Below, one piece after another: positions 52,091-62,685 of a DNA stretch of 64,000 nucleotides. The first letter of the stretch is position 1; every line of letters starts with the position of its first letter. The stretch lies in contig OX328105.1 of assembly GCA_946811185.2 (NCBI GenBank), positions 40,350,845 through 40,414,844 on the forward strand, written 5' to 3'. The notes beneath the pieces are model-generated. The model searched no databases and was not told the DNA's origin. It saw nothing but the letters and a program-made list of their open reading frames with translations. The position numbers and the translations under genes are program-made. The stretch is from Hippopus hippopus (Eukaryota > Mollusca > Bivalvia > Cardiida > Cardiidae).

Positions 52091-53269
52091 CAGTGTTCAA
52101 TCTAGATTTGCTTGTAAGGGGGCCCAACGGGCCCACAAACTTTGAAATAGGGGGCCATTTTGGAAAACTGGGGGCCACACATAAAAATCGTACTTTATTA
52201 CGGTAATGCTAACCTTTCTATTTAACAAGTGTTGCCATTTTATTTAATAAGTATATTCTCATTCATTATCTATGAATACCATGCTAATAAAACTGCAACC
52301 TTGATTCCACTCATGAATTTAATCCTAAAAGAAAAGAAAAGTGACGAATTACACCTGCGAATGGTAAAATATTGAAAATTCTGAAATCCCGTCACAAGGG
52401 ATTTAACTTTCCTGACGATCACTCAAAGTAGAGTTAAATTCTCACATCATAAACCAACCAACTTTTGAACTGATAGTCAGGGTGCCAGGATAATTTGCAG
52501 CAAAAAGGTCTGTTATATTAAGATACCTATGTAAATTTACTGCTTAAAGTCATTAAAAAGCTGAAAAGGTAGTCTGAAGCGACTCTGACTGGACAATGCC
52601 AAAGAGACATTTTGTTGTGTCACGGGTTTCCGTGTTTTTTGCACCAATCGATTTTTCATGTCTGTTAATTTCTGGATAGGTATTTCCGCATGATTTGACA
52701 TAAATTTGTCTCTAAGGAAAACAAGTAACTTCAATACCTGTTATTTTACACAAGACAAGCGGATAATGGCCTTTTTGTAGATGTATTTTCTTACGTGAGG
52801 TCTCGCGTGTAACAAATACTTGTTACGTGAATTTCAATTATTCTATATGATTTACGCAATAATTTGCGCGAGTGGAACACTGGGTACTGGCCAGATTGTA
52901 CTTTACAGAGTAATATTTTAAAAAGCTTTTGCCTTTTTACGCCCCAGTAAGGCTTCCAAAATACTCAGAAAATCGCTTCATTGTGATATTGAATGATAAG
53001 CAGATGCTCAAAGAATCGTAAACTCTGGTACCCGTTATTCTACCGACACCGTCCAACACAAAGCTCGATAACATTCTAATCAATAAATTCTCACTAGAAA
53101 GCTCGGCATTATGTTTATTGAGCAGAAAAATAAGAAGAACAGACAAAAGGACCCCAATTCGTGTAATGGCGCTTCTACGATCGAGTGCGCCCAACGGGCC
53201 CGAGGTTGGTTTAGAATTGCTGCATCTGCAAATTTAGGGGGCCATTGGCACGCTCTAGATTGAACACTG
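52091..53269. mobile_element. hAT-like element
   Basis: 16 bp perfect inverted ends CAGTGTTCAATCTAGA at 52091-52106 and 53254-53269. CCTTAT before and CCCTAT after may be a degraded duplication. Near both ends GCCCAACGGGCCC occurs (52120 and 53189), and GGGGGCCATT. It contains LR3. An 85-codon hydrophobic frame on the minus strand (52937-53194) has no recognisable domain. Confidence 0.62.
52497..52882 (+). repeat. LR3 dispersed repeat, copy 2
   Basis: Reverse complement of 366-746. Right end GCGCGAGTGGAACACTG. A 65-codon minus-strand frame (52537-52734) is not conserved in the other copy. Confidence 0.65.
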
Positions 53270-53586
53270 CCCTATTATAATGCGGGTGTCCTATGGCTCC
53301 CAAAATTTCGGGGGAGGGGGGGGTTGTTTGACCATTTTCGAGTCTGATCTGAATCCACCGTTCCGCTGATACGAGTCCCCATTGTAAAAACATATCTACC
53401 TAAAGACCAAATACTGGTGTAAACTCGATACCGAGCACATAATGTGACAATTTTTCACACCTTTACCTTGTCGATCACTTCTATCACCTACGGCTGTGCC
53501 CAATTGCTTTGTTTGACAAATACACGCACAGTTGATTACAAAAGGACTTCAGCCCATAATTGTCTTCACATAAAGTACACAATGTA

Positions 53587-54194
53587 AAGGCTTGGTCAGA
53601 CTGGCTAACGGATATGTAACGGGAGGGAAACGGACAAAAACATGCAGAATTTGGTTATCCGGTAACAAAATTCATCTCCTCTGCTGCTCGAGGCTCATGC
53701 GATCGGTGTGTGGAGCGAGGAAGCCACACAATGACCGCACAAGTACCGCACATGTAACAGAAAAAAACGCACGTTTAAAGGATATGTACAGGATGATAAA
53801 CGGTCTATTAACGGATATCACCGTACGAGTAAGGGACTTGTACCGGATAAAATGGAAGTGCAACGCATGAGAACTGGACAAAACGTACGATGAACGGAAA
53901 TGTACCGAACACCAACGTACGAGGAACGTACAGGTCCCGTGACATGCCGAGGGTATAAATTGTCAGATGCATCCAAAGTCTATCATTTGCATGTCTCTGT
54001 CCGTTTTGTCCGGTGGAAAGTTTTGAACATGCTCAAAACTTCCCACCGGACGGAACGGACATCGCCGGACATCGCCGGACAAGTAGCGGATTCACCGGAT
54101 AAGAAACGGACGTAAAACAGATACGAACGGACACGAATGGATAAAATTATTTTTTATCTGTTACTCGTCCGTTAGCTCGGTGTGACCAAGGCTT
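53587..54194. mobile_element. 608 bp TIR element with ACGGA-rich interior
   Basis: Ends AAGGCTTGGTCAGACTGGC and, inverted, AAGCCTTGGTCACACCGAGC, both followed by TAACGGA; TA lies on each side. The interior is full of ACGGA, ACGTACGA and GGAC motifs, including a direct CATCGCCGGA repeat at ~54061. Resembles 49821-50497 in build but not in end sequence. No transposase. Confidence 0.7.
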
Positions 54195-54539
54195 TACATT
54201 TGACAGACTTAACATCAATAAATTTCTATATGTTGACCATTAATAGCGATATCAAATGTACCGTAATTCGCCAATGTATTCGGACAGCCTTAATGTTCGG
54301 ACACATTAAATTACTGTCCAAAAATATTTTATGTTTAGTCCTAACTCCAGAGAGTCAAAATATTCAAGGATACTAAATACTGAAAATATGTTTTCCAAAA
54401 CATCTGACTTTCAATTTTTGGAAAATATTTCTGATAGGACGATCAGCTGCATAATGAAGGCACAATTGTACATGGTGCGTAAAACCGTAATGAGGATGAA
54501 TCCTTTGAGAGCCTAGTCAACCAATAGTAATTCTCAGTC

Positions 54540-54706
54540 ATGAAATTACACACAAAAAATGAAACTTTTTTTTTGTAACAAATGCCTCTTCACAGCTGAC
54601 TGCAAAGATTACGATCAGAGATCAGACAAGACATAGTCTGTAGTCTGATCTTGATCTACAAAGGCCGCAACAGCAACTTTAGCCCTTAAAGATGTGTAGG
54701 GGTTAA
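54540..54706 (-). mobile_element. T2b element, left end decayed
   Basis: Right end AAAGATGTGTAGGGGTTAA, then AAAGGCCGCAACAGCAACTT; palindrome GATCAGAGATCAGACAAG against AGTCTGATCTTGATCTAC. Confidence 0.62.
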
Positions 54707-55129
54707 ATCTTTCGCGGCTTTTGGATGTTCTTGTCAGCAGTTTCGCCATTTTTCACGTTTTCGAAAGGCATCTTCGGCAGAAGCATGAAAAGTCGGTCCA
54801 TAGAGGGAAATGGTTGAAGCCCTGTGTTGTCCCCATAATTACAAAAATACAGCATTGTTGAATACAAAACCTTGTTTCTCTTATTCATTGGTAATTAATC
54901 CATTTAACTTATTCTTCAAGTTAGCGTATGCATTTTTTTTATTTCGGTCACAACAAAATTTTCAGAAAATGGCCGAATGACTTTTTCTTTTCTGCCGACC
55001 ACACAATAAACATGTGACACGACTGGGGTGTTCTAGCAATAATCATTACGATACGCAAAAAGGCTGTATCAGATCATATTTAGCAAGCGAGATATTGGCT
55101 TGTATCGTTTGTTTTGATTGGAGGTCAGC
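54707..55129. other. Interior of pogo-like element, nothing recognised
   Basis: A 61-codon minus-strand frame at 54703-54888 has no recognised domain. Confidence 0.4.
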
Positions 55130-55735
55130 CTATAACCAGGTGTAAATTCTTCGGGCGAAACAGTTGTAAGTGTGTATGACAAATGCTTACAGTACAACTC
55201 TCTCGCTTTGAATTATTGGTGCCTTACGTCATACCCCTAATGCAAACTTTACTGCAAACATAAATTTTGTGGATACACGACTGGTTTGAAATCTTTACGG
55301 ATGGAAAGTTAATTGTTTTTGGTCTTATTTAATTATTCACTGCACATTGCAGGATGACGATTTTCATTCTTTACCATACTACAAAATTTTAGACATGTCC
55401 GAATTCAGAGCATTTGCAGACGACAAAAAAAAAAAGTGAGCCAAATTTGAAATCCGTTCATGGTAGGGAAGAAACAATGTGGTGAAAGAAAAACATGCTG
55501 GTTTCCAGAATTTTCTCTTTTCCACATGCTTTTCAGACGCTGTCTTTTTCAGGGTCTTGAAAGTATGGTAAAGGGTTAAAGTCTTTGCGGCCGGTGTAGA
55601 TAAACGTCGGACTTCAGAGAACGTGCAGTCTGATTTTGGATCTATACCATTCGCAGCTGAACTATGACCCAAAGCATTTTCGCTGAAAGCTACTTCTCTT
55701 ATGCCTAAACAAGGTAGGAACTTATTTAAGATCTG
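55130..55735 (+). repeat. LR2 dispersed repeat, copy 2, split by T1
   Basis: TTACGTCATACCCCTAATGC, TTACTGCAAACATAAA, GGATGACGATTTTCA to 55362; resumes 55577 with AAGTCTTTGCGGCCGG, a T2-like palindrome and GGATCTATACCATTCGCAGC. The copy at 1-362 lacks the T1. Confidence 0.72.
55363..55579 (+). mobile_element. T1 element
   Basis: TTCATTCTTTACCATACTAC to AAGTATGGTAAAGGGTTAA, inserted in LR2. Palindrome arms diverged (AAAAACATGCTGGTTTCCAG). Confidence 0.76.
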
Positions 55736-56320
55736 TTTATTTCAAGATTGACAACCCGTCCACACAAGATCTATATTACAAACAGTTTAGATCCCTCCAC
55801 CATAGTCTAATTTACAGACCCCGATGCACGTTTTTCATTTTGACTTTCATGTACACTGGTTTTTGTCTCGTTTGATTCAGTGAAACAGTGGCTGAATAAT
55901 TTCTGGTAAACATGGTCCTAAAGATAAACGAAGTTCTTTTACGTACTTCTACCGGTGTTTGAATGACCAGTTTTGGTGATAGAACTAACTGGGAATCGTT
56001 TACAAAAAAAAAATTGAATTGTAAAATGCCCAATAAATAAATGTTTCAACATAAACATGCATGTCTATGTATAAGTATTTGAACTAGATCTAGCTCCACC
56101 GCTACTATGTATAAATTTGCAAGACTGCCATTATCATTTTGGACACACTCCCCAAATTAAAACTTACTATTTTGGCTACCCTGAATTGTTCAGTGTTGAT
56201 TTCCATAACATTCAGGGAATTACTATTTTATTTTAGTCCGAATATACTGGCGAATAACAGCAATGAATTGATGCCATAGTTCTTGCAATGGTCGGCGGAT
56301 GGATCGCGGGTAGTGTGTTC
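55736..56320. other. Interior of pogo-like element, nothing recognised
   Basis: No gene or known repeat; a G-run at 56322-56331 follows. Confidence 0.4.
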
Positions 56321-56731
56321 GTGGGGGGGGGGGTCAGCGTTATATACTTCACTCCGGATATAACGCTGTCGTAGATCGTGGCTCCCGACGACAGCGTTAT
56401 AGTGGGGTTCCACTGTACTGAAATTTTAAATGAAGCAGTCCTCCTATGGGAACATATTCACTTACATTTGTCATTGTGAATGATGGATAATTACAAGACT
56501 TATGACCGTTTGAATTCATTCTGGATCCAGCCACAAGGGGAGGGAGGGGAAATATTTGTCAGCCTGCAGCAGTTCTAGTATACAATGTTGCCATTGTATA
56601 CACCATTCAACATCTTTTCTATTTTTTCGTAAAACAATTTTGAAAGTGAGATAGCCCTGAACCTGTGATGAGTTTTTTCATCTGAGATCAAATATTAAAC
56701 TTGGGTCTATTGACCATTCTAAACTGTGTTT

Positions 56732-56866
56732 TTAGTCTAATTATAAATTTAGAAACACAATTTCTGATTGGCCAAACCATTTGGTTCAGCCAATCAGAAA
56801 TTGTGTTACTGTGAAATTAATAAAGTTCTTAGTGAAATAAAGAAAATTCTTTTTAAGTTAGATTAA
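56732..56866. mobile_element. Foldback element J, copy 1
   Basis: Hairpin AACACAATTTCTGATTGGC / GCCAATCAGAAATTGTGTT (56754-56807) around CAAACCATTTGGTTCA, with outer TTAGTCT. Same family as 63246-63372. Confidence 0.72.
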
Positions 56867-57192
56867 AAATGAAATTTGGAAAAAAAAAAGGAAGCAATGA
56901 CAAACACCATAGAAGGCAGAAACAGGCAGCAAAATCTTAAATTATTCAAATTGAATAATACCCATAATTCCCATTTTATTGTGCAGGAATGATTGGTTGA
57001 GAACAATTATACCACTTCCTGTGTTACAAGACAAAACATTATCTGATTTCCTGTCTCACAATAACCTTCTGAACCTTTTCCTTAATGGTAAATCCTGGCT
57101 TCTCAGAGCATCCATGGACATATTTGTGATTTTCATGGCTTTGAAAATCATGGCTTTTGAATTTAGATCATGTAGCCAAAAGTTTTTATTCC
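56867..57192. other. No feature recognised
   Basis: No gene or known repeat. Confidence 0.45.
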
Positions 57193-57290
57193 ATAACCCT
57201 TTCCACACAATCACGAGTTTTAACGACTTGAGGGAAAGGACATTTTTGAAAACATTGTGGGAAAAGGAGAAAATGCTGGTAACCACTGTA
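57193..57290 (-). mobile_element. T1 left half
   Basis: ATAACCCTTTCCACACAATC through GGAGAAAATGCTGGTAACCA, then stops at the centre of the palindrome. Confidence 0.7.
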
Positions 57291-57480
57291 CGAGAAGACA
57301 AAACTTTATAAAGATCCATGTTGAAAGCATTTGTAGACACCAAATTATGTACATGTGGCTAAATAGACTACTAGAATTTTTTTGAGTGGTAAGAAAATAT
57401 TATGGTAAAAGGAGAAAATGTAGGTAACTTGCATTTTCTCCTTCTTTTCGCATTCTAGCACACAGGGCTTGAAAAATTCC
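57290..57480 (+). mobile_element. T1 element, left end lost
   Basis: Starts within the long arm (GACAAAACTTTATAAAGATCC, TTGAAAGCATTTGTAGACAC), runs through AAAAGGAGAAAATGTAGGTA and CTTGCATTTTCTCCTTC, and fades at the right end. Confidence 0.62.
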
Positions 57481-57500
57481 TGCAGAGAGAAATTAATATC

Positions 57501-57726
57501 TTAATTCTTTACCAAATGACAAAATTTTTACTTTTCCCATTTGAAAGCCTTTGCAATGAGTTACATGTACATATGGCTCAAATGATACGACTTGTATTTG
57601 AAAGAGGTGAAAACATGGGAAATTGAGAAAACACTGGTCACTGCCATTTTCTCTTTTCCCACAATGTTTTTAAAGGCCATCTCTTTCAGTGTCCTCAAAA
57701 CTCATGAATGTTTGGAGAAGGGTTAA
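57501..57726 (+). mobile_element. T1 element
   Basis: TTAATTCTTTACCAAATGAC to TTTGGAGAAGGGTTAA; palindrome diverged on the left (GAAACATGGGAAATTGAG-like). Confidence 0.76.
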
Positions 57727-57988
57727 AAAATTTCAAGACATACTGCACTGAGAGATTAAAGTAATTTCTATTACTGGTATAATGAGCATAATAATTTCTA
57801 TCTCGTAATCATAATAATGAGAAAATACTTAATCTGCTTCTGGCTGATCATAATATTTTTTTTTTTCACATAAAACCTCCTTCAGCAGTGTATTAAACCA
57901 TTGTCTTACTTTAGATAATACACTTGTGTTTTAGCTTTTCAGGTTTTTGGTACCTGTTCTAGTTGATATGCAAATGAAGTGGGGGAGG

Positions 57989-58060
57989 GGGGCATTTGAA
58001 AAGTATAAATCAAATTGGCTGGGGAGATGGCATTTGAAAAGTATTAATCAATTTTGGGCT
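57989..58060 (+). repeat. ~36 bp unit repeated twice
   Basis: GGCATTTGAAAAGTATAAAT and GGCATTTGAAAAGTATTAAT head two adjacent copies, each continuing CAAnTTnGGCTG. Confidence 0.7.
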
Positions 58061-58400
58061 GTAGTGGGATAGTCTAAGCCTTTGAAGTATTCTCTCTTTG
58101 CTCTTACGAACTTTTCCTGACACCGTATTTACTGCGAAAATGCATTGGGGAAGACTGTTTTGTGTATAGTGTTTCAGGCACTGGAAAAGTGCTTTGCCGA
58201 CATTGTGATGAGATTCAAAGCAGTGACCTCTCATGTAGTTTTACACATGTAATTGTTACAATGGAGCAAGATCAGGGCTGTATGGAGGATATGGTCAAAT
58301 AACAATACTATTGAAGCTTAGGTAAGAAAGTGCTACAGCTTCTTTTTTGGCACATTATGTTGTCATGGAGGATCTTGATTCCACAAAGAAGTATGTGTTA
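58010..58400 (-). pseudogene. Relic mariner-like transposase
   Basis: On the minus strand three family landmarks occur in order: ILHDN (codons at 58359-58373, the second catalytic Asp region), PYPPYSPDLAP (58262-58294) and NYMRGHCFES (about 58205-58234). The spacing fits the DD34D region of mariner transposases, but the reading frame changes between HDN and YSPDLAP, stops follow YSPDLAP, and the third Asp is not visible. A frame from 58234 to 58010 stays open past the relic. No inverted repeats found. Tc1 or another IS630-type family is possible. Confidence 0.62.
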
Positions 58401-58574
58401 CATGGGCTGGCTGCAGCACAGTGCTCTACAACTGCCAAAAGAACAGAATCTCAGTAAAAGACTCAAGACACTGACCCTCCCTCTACAATTCCCTGACAAT
58501 CAAAAAATATTGCATACATGATGCATTTGACACTGGTTATCAGCTGCTGATTTGCCTCTTTTTTTTTTTCAGTA

Positions 58575-58633
58575 TTTTTGGAAATCTTTTATCTGGGGTC
58601 ATTAGAACACAAGATTATTTGGTAAAGGGTTAA
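58575..58633 (+). mobile_element. T1 right-end fragment
   Basis: TCTGGGGTCATTAGAACACA, TTTGGTAAAGGGTTAA; only the short arm. Confidence 0.65.
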
Positions 58634-58766
58634 AGGATAAAAAATGTTGCTGGAAAAAGGAGAAACACTGGTTACCAGCATATCTCATTTCTCTACAGTG
58701 TGTTCCAAAGGCTTTTTTAATTCCTCATGGTTGCTGAAACAGGGGAGTGTTTGGTAGAAGGTTTAA
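58630..58766 (+). mobile_element. T1 element lacking the long arm
   Basis: Shares TTAA with the fragment before it; GCTGGAAAAAGGAGAAACAC, CTGGTTACCAGCATATCTC, to TTTGGTAGAAGGTTTAA. Confidence 0.65.
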
Positions 58767-59159
58767 CATGTTTCTCAAATTCTTTTCATTACTGTGAAGA
58801 AAAAAAAATGTTTTATATAAGGCTTAGGTGAATGACTTACAAAATTCTCAAAGAAAATAAGGCAGAATTTACTTGTTTGTTATGCAGCATTAGACAGGGA
58901 AGCCATATTTCTAGTATCTGAAGACAAATCATGGTAAGCTCTTTTCTCTGAAAGCAAGTTTGCTGTACTTCATTGACAATTTTTGAATCTGTGAGAAAGA
59001 AGACATTGGAAGAGAGGAAAGAAAAGATGTAGCATTATGAAATTTGTTCATCAGGGAAATCTAAACATCATAACGTTGATAAAGGAAGATGCTTTTTTAC
59101 CAGCGATTTTGGGTGTCGTTATTGCTAACCTCAAGAGTGCCGAATTAACACATTAGACA
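58767..59159. other. No feature recognised
   Basis: No gene or known repeat. Confidence 0.45.
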
Positions 59160-59325
59160 TTAACAGTCTAGAAATAAGACCCAAATAATTGCAATTTCAA
59201 GGTTTCATTTTGTCTATAGTGTTACAGCAAAGCGAACAGTGTAGTTCAGAGATCAGACTGCATATTTTGGTGCAGTCTGATCTTGATATATACTGACTAA
59301 ATCCGCAACTATAGTTTGGGTGAAA
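59160..59325 (-). mobile_element. T2b element
   Basis: TTAACAGTCTAGAAATAAGA, then CCCAAATAATTGCAATTTC; palindrome TTCAGAGATCAGACTGCAT against GTGCAGTCTGATCTTGATAT; the other end fades at CCGCAACTATAG. Confidence 0.68.
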
Positions 59326-60248
59326 TACAGTTATGCTTGAAAAATTGATGTGTTTGGTTGTGCATTCTTTAGGATATAGTACACTAGTACGTAATTTTTT
59401 TACTCTTTTTGCATTTTCTACGGGTTTCTGTAGACATTGGATTTGTGACAGTCATTGTTATATAAAAACTCAATGACAATTTCAAGCAGTGTTGTTCAAG
59501 ATCAGACTGGTATACTGACCTGGCCTCCGGTGTGGGTCCGGAGTTATGGATATTTACCTGGAGCATTAATAAGATTATACTGCTTTTCCTCAATAATCTC
59601 ACTCCCTCACAACCCCCCTTTCCCCCATTTGATACTAACTCTGTTTTATTTTCAAACTGAAAGTGGACTGACCATTGACCAAGTTGGGAAAATTTTGTTT
59701 GAATGAATTTATAAGATTGACATGGTCCTAATCACTTCACAAGCCTGATAATGCCTGTCACATCGAAACTATCCAAATATAAAGACATTTCCAATAGCAC
59801 TATATAATTATTGTAAAATTGATTTTAAAAAAAAAACTGGGAAAGAAGAACTTTTAGAAAGAAAAATCTTAATAGCAGTGTCCTTGACTACATTTGAAAA
59901 AATGTCTCCAGTCAACATGGGGTGGGGGTTAAATGCAAGAATATACAATGTCACATTAAGCGGGGTAGAATTTATAGAATATTACAGTAAATAATAGCAT
60001 TCTCACAAGACGATCTTCTTCATTGCAGGCATTGACTAAAAGCCTGAAAGCAATGATAGCAATGTCCTTGAAAATTCTGCTATTGTGTGTACTCCCTATT
60101 AATAATAAATCCCTTTGAAAAATTGTTATCCTCATTGGGGTGGGGGGTGTTGACCAAAGAATGTTTGGTATGCTGGCAGGTAACGAAAGCGAGTGCCAAA
60201 GATTAATAAGACTTCAAGCATGCTATGCTATTCAACCAGATTTCTTGG
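59326..60248. other. No feature recognised
   Basis: No gene or known repeat. Confidence 0.45.
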
Positions 60249-60546
60249 ATAGTGTTTAGCACCGGATTTTCAACATTACTCCAGTTATATCGTGGCTGCC
60301 ATTGTTTCTATCCATACTTTCAGAGAGTTTCTTTTTACTTGTACTTTGCGCAGTATTTTTTCCAAGCAGCTGCCTGCTTTCAAATATAACCATTGTCAAA
60401 ACAATGATCAACAGCAAATGAGAGTGAGTGAATGCTGTGGCAATAACGATCATCAATTCTCAGAAAGAAATTCACAGAGCTAGGGATTCAACCAGCGACT
60501 CCCTGGGGTTTCAAGACCTGTATGCTGTCTGGCTTGGTTATCCAGC
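60249..60546 (-). mobile_element. Second family of tRNA-derived SINE
   Basis: On the minus strand: a tRNA-like head with GATAACCAAGCCAGACAGC and a clear B box GGTTGAATCCC, body AATGATGATCGTTATTGC-like, and a 3' part GGCAGCCACGATATAACTGG followed by GGTGCTAAACAC. The CACGATATA...CTGGAATATTGCTG-type ending is familiar from molluscan SINEs. Flanks CCAGATTTCTTGG and CCAGATACTTGCTGG may be an imperfect duplication. Confidence 0.7.
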
Positions 60547-60770
60547 CAGATACTTGCTGGGTTGTACTCTACTGTCAAAAAATGGACTGCCACATTGAAA
60601 ATCAATTCTTGACAACATGCATGTAATTCAGTGAATGTTGACTCTAAGGAGCCTGAAAATTTAGGTATGTCTAGTTTCAACTAAGCATCAGAAAATATCT
60701 GTTTCATGTAGTATTCAGATTTTTTTCTTTTCCTGCACTGTTTTGTTACCGAATAAAAGATGTATCCCTT

Positions 60771-61535
60771 TTTTGTGGTATTTGTCGAAAACAATACTAC
60801 CATGAGTTCAAAATTGAATTTTGAAGACCATGTATCGTATTTTGTTCAAAGCCAAAGGAAATAAACCCAATTAAACTCAATTTTTCTCAGACAAATGAGT
60901 TTTTCGGTAGCACTCACATATGTAATTGGAAATGGCATGTTAAAATACACTGGGTGAGGCCATCGATCGTGGAAATACTAATTTTTGATTGAAAATAGCT
61001 TCACCCACTCATAGCCTTCTATTGGCGCAATGATATACACAAAATTTGTCTACTTATCACTTGGTCCTGGACTTTTTCGTTCCAAAACCAGTTCGTATCT
61101 TGGCTTGTTCGTCCCATGATTGCGCGCTAATCCATTTAATTGTGCATGAATATTTATAGATCGAAATAATTGATTGTAATGTTGGGAATTAAATCTTTTC
61201 AGCCAAAGATATCTCAAAATCAGTTTTCAGGTACAAATTTAATTTCATTCGATATATTTACATGGTTTCTCTCTCTATCCATCATACATTCTCCTGTCAA
61301 GGGACATTACTCCTGACGCCTCCTAATGATCAAAGGGAGACCACCAATACACAAATAATCCTAACTTTGTCATAAGTACTCTCCCTTCAAACCAAAAAGG
61401 TATTCATTTGCTTAGTAGGTTCATTTTCATGCAAATATTTAAATAATATTTCTCTTTTTCTTGCAAATTATTAATTCCACACAATGGCTTCCTTGACAAA
61501 TACCACTCCAGCGTTTTGAATGCTTTGATTGAGCT
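60771..61535 (+). repeat. LR1 dispersed repeat, copy 2 (uninterrupted)
   Basis: Aligns with 45226-45930 plus 47269-47345 and is continuous across the HL1 site (ATTTCTCTTTTTCTTGCAAA near 61447). Ends near 61535 where T1 sequence begins. Confidence 0.85.
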
Positions 61536-61539
61536 TCAT

Positions 61540-61608
61540 TTGATTTCTCGTCAGCAAATTCCTTCAATTTGAACATGTCAAAAATGATGTCACCTGGATA
61601 AGAGTTAA
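61540..61608 (-). mobile_element. T1 long-arm end fragment
   Basis: TCGTCAGCAAATTCCTTCAA, TTTGAACATGTC, CACCTGGATAAGAGTTAA; TTAA shared with the next T1. Confidence 0.68.
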
Positions 61609-61826
61609 CACTATACCAAACAATCACTACTGTTAATGACCCTGAGAAAAAAGCTGTTTGAAAAAATTGTGGGAAAAAGAGAAAATGCTGGTAACCAGCA
61701 TTTTCTCCTTTTCCTACAATGTTTTCCACCCTTTTCTAGACAAATATCAATGTTTCAGTCACATTTGATTTGTCATCTGCTTTCAATTTTGACATGTCTA
61801 AGATTTTGTCGTTCGGTCAAAAGCAA
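61605..61826 (-). mobile_element. T1 element
   Basis: TTAACACTATACCAAACAAT to GTCGTTCGGTCAAAAGCAA; palindrome good (AAATGCTGGTAACCAGCATT). The right GCAA is shared. Confidence 0.82.
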
Positions 61827-62047
61827 CCCTTTACCGAACAATCCCTGGTTTTTACAACTCTGAGAAAGAAGGCTTTTGAAAACATTGTGGGAAAAGGAGA
61901 AAATGCAACCAGCATTTTCTCCTTTTCCCACAATGTTTCCTACCCTTCCCAACACAAATATCAATTTCTGAGTTGCATTGATTTTGTCATCTGCAACTAC
62001 TTTCAATTTTGACAAGTTAAAAATTTTGTTGCCCTGATTGGAGTTAA
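61823..62047 (-). mobile_element. T1 element with shortened palindrome centre
   Basis: GCAACCCTTTACCGAACAAT to GCCCTGATTGGAGTTAA. GGGAAAAGGAGAAAATGC and GCATTTTCTCCTTTTCCC are perfect arms but the central GGTNACC is reduced to AACCA. Confidence 0.82.
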
Positions 62048-62235
62048 GTGCTCTATAACTGTATGGATATTTTCAGGCAGTAAATTAGTCTGAAATACTG
62101 TATCAAAGTTGTTTTTGTCAGAAAAATATCAGAGCATGTGGTCCTAAGATCAGACTGTAAGTTCTGTGCATTCTTATGATGATCTACACTGTCTGCTACA
62201 GCAGCAGTAGGTATGATAGACATTCTAATGATTAA
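62044..62235 (-). mobile_element. T2c-like TTAA-ended element
   Basis: Starts at the TTAA ending the previous T1 and finishes at the TTAA starting the next. CCTAAGATCAGACTGTAAG and TTCTTATGATGATCTACACT are decayed T2 palindrome arms. Confidence 0.6.
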
Positions 62236-62685
62236 TTCTCTACCAACCAAAAAAGTTTTGGACTTTTCCAATTTGAAGGCATCTTGCAGATGATGAATTA
62301 AATCTTTACCAAATGAGGAAAATTTGGAGTCGCCGAAACTGAAAGCATTTGCAGATGACAATTAAAATGTGGCTGGAAATTATGCTTTTTGGCTGTAAAA
62401 GGGTAGAAAACTTGGTGGAAAAAGGAGAAATACTTAGGTTGCCAGCATTTTCTCCTATTCCCGCAATGTTTTCAAAAGCCTTCCTTCTCGGGTTAAAACT
62501 GGAGATTGTGTGGTAAAGGGTTAAATGTATCGCAAATGATGGAATTTTTCCCAAGGAGGAGAGGGAACATAGTGGGAAAAAGAAGAAATTGCTGGTTACC
62601 AAGATTTGTTTCTTTCCCAGCAATGCTTTCAAAAGCTTTTTTCCTCAGGGTTGTTTGAACACAGGATTGTTTGGTAAAGGTTTAA
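62232..62685 (+). mobile_element. T1 element interrupted at its internal TTAA by another T1
   Basis: TTAATTCTCTACCAACC to GCAGATGATGAATTAA; inner copy 62298-62524; resumes ATGTATCGCAAATGATGG, diverged palindrome, ends TTTGGTAAAGGTTTAA. Confidence 0.82.
62298..62524 (+). mobile_element. T1 element nested in T1
   Basis: TTAAATCTTTACCAAATGAG to GTGTGGTAAAGGGTTAA, same orientation as the host, duplicated TTAA on both sides. Confidence 0.85.

Larger units (their letters stand above)
52045..56415. mobile_element. pogo-like element, 4.4 kb, with nested insertions
   Basis: Ends CAGTGGAACCCC(A)TTAAAACG and, inverted, CAGTGGAACCCCACTATAAC. TA at 52043-52044 and 56416-56417. A right subterminal hairpin ATAACGCTGTCG...CGACAGCGTTAT lies at 56362-56402. 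Interior: hAT-like element 52091-53269, TIR element 53587-54194, T2b 54540-54706, LR2 with a T1 55130-55735. No transposase recognised. Confidence 0.75.
51943..56579 (+). mobile_element. HL4 element split by a pogo-like transposon
   Basis: Left part TATACTCCCCCCC, GGGGTATACTGAAATCAGG, CTCCTACAGTTTTCAACCAC to 52044; right part CTGAAATTTTAAATGAAGC from 56418 to GTCAGCCTGCAGCAGTTCTA. The HL4 at 38995-39204 runs continuously across the same join. Confidence 0.78.

Noticed and set aside
52537..52734. 65-codon minus-strand frame in LR3
   Set aside because: The other LR3 copy (366-746) has stops in the corresponding frame, and no domain is recognised.
52937..53194. 85-codon minus-strand frame with hydrophobic stretch
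   Set aside because: Could be an exon of the hAT-like element, but no hAT motif is seen and no second copy is available to test it.
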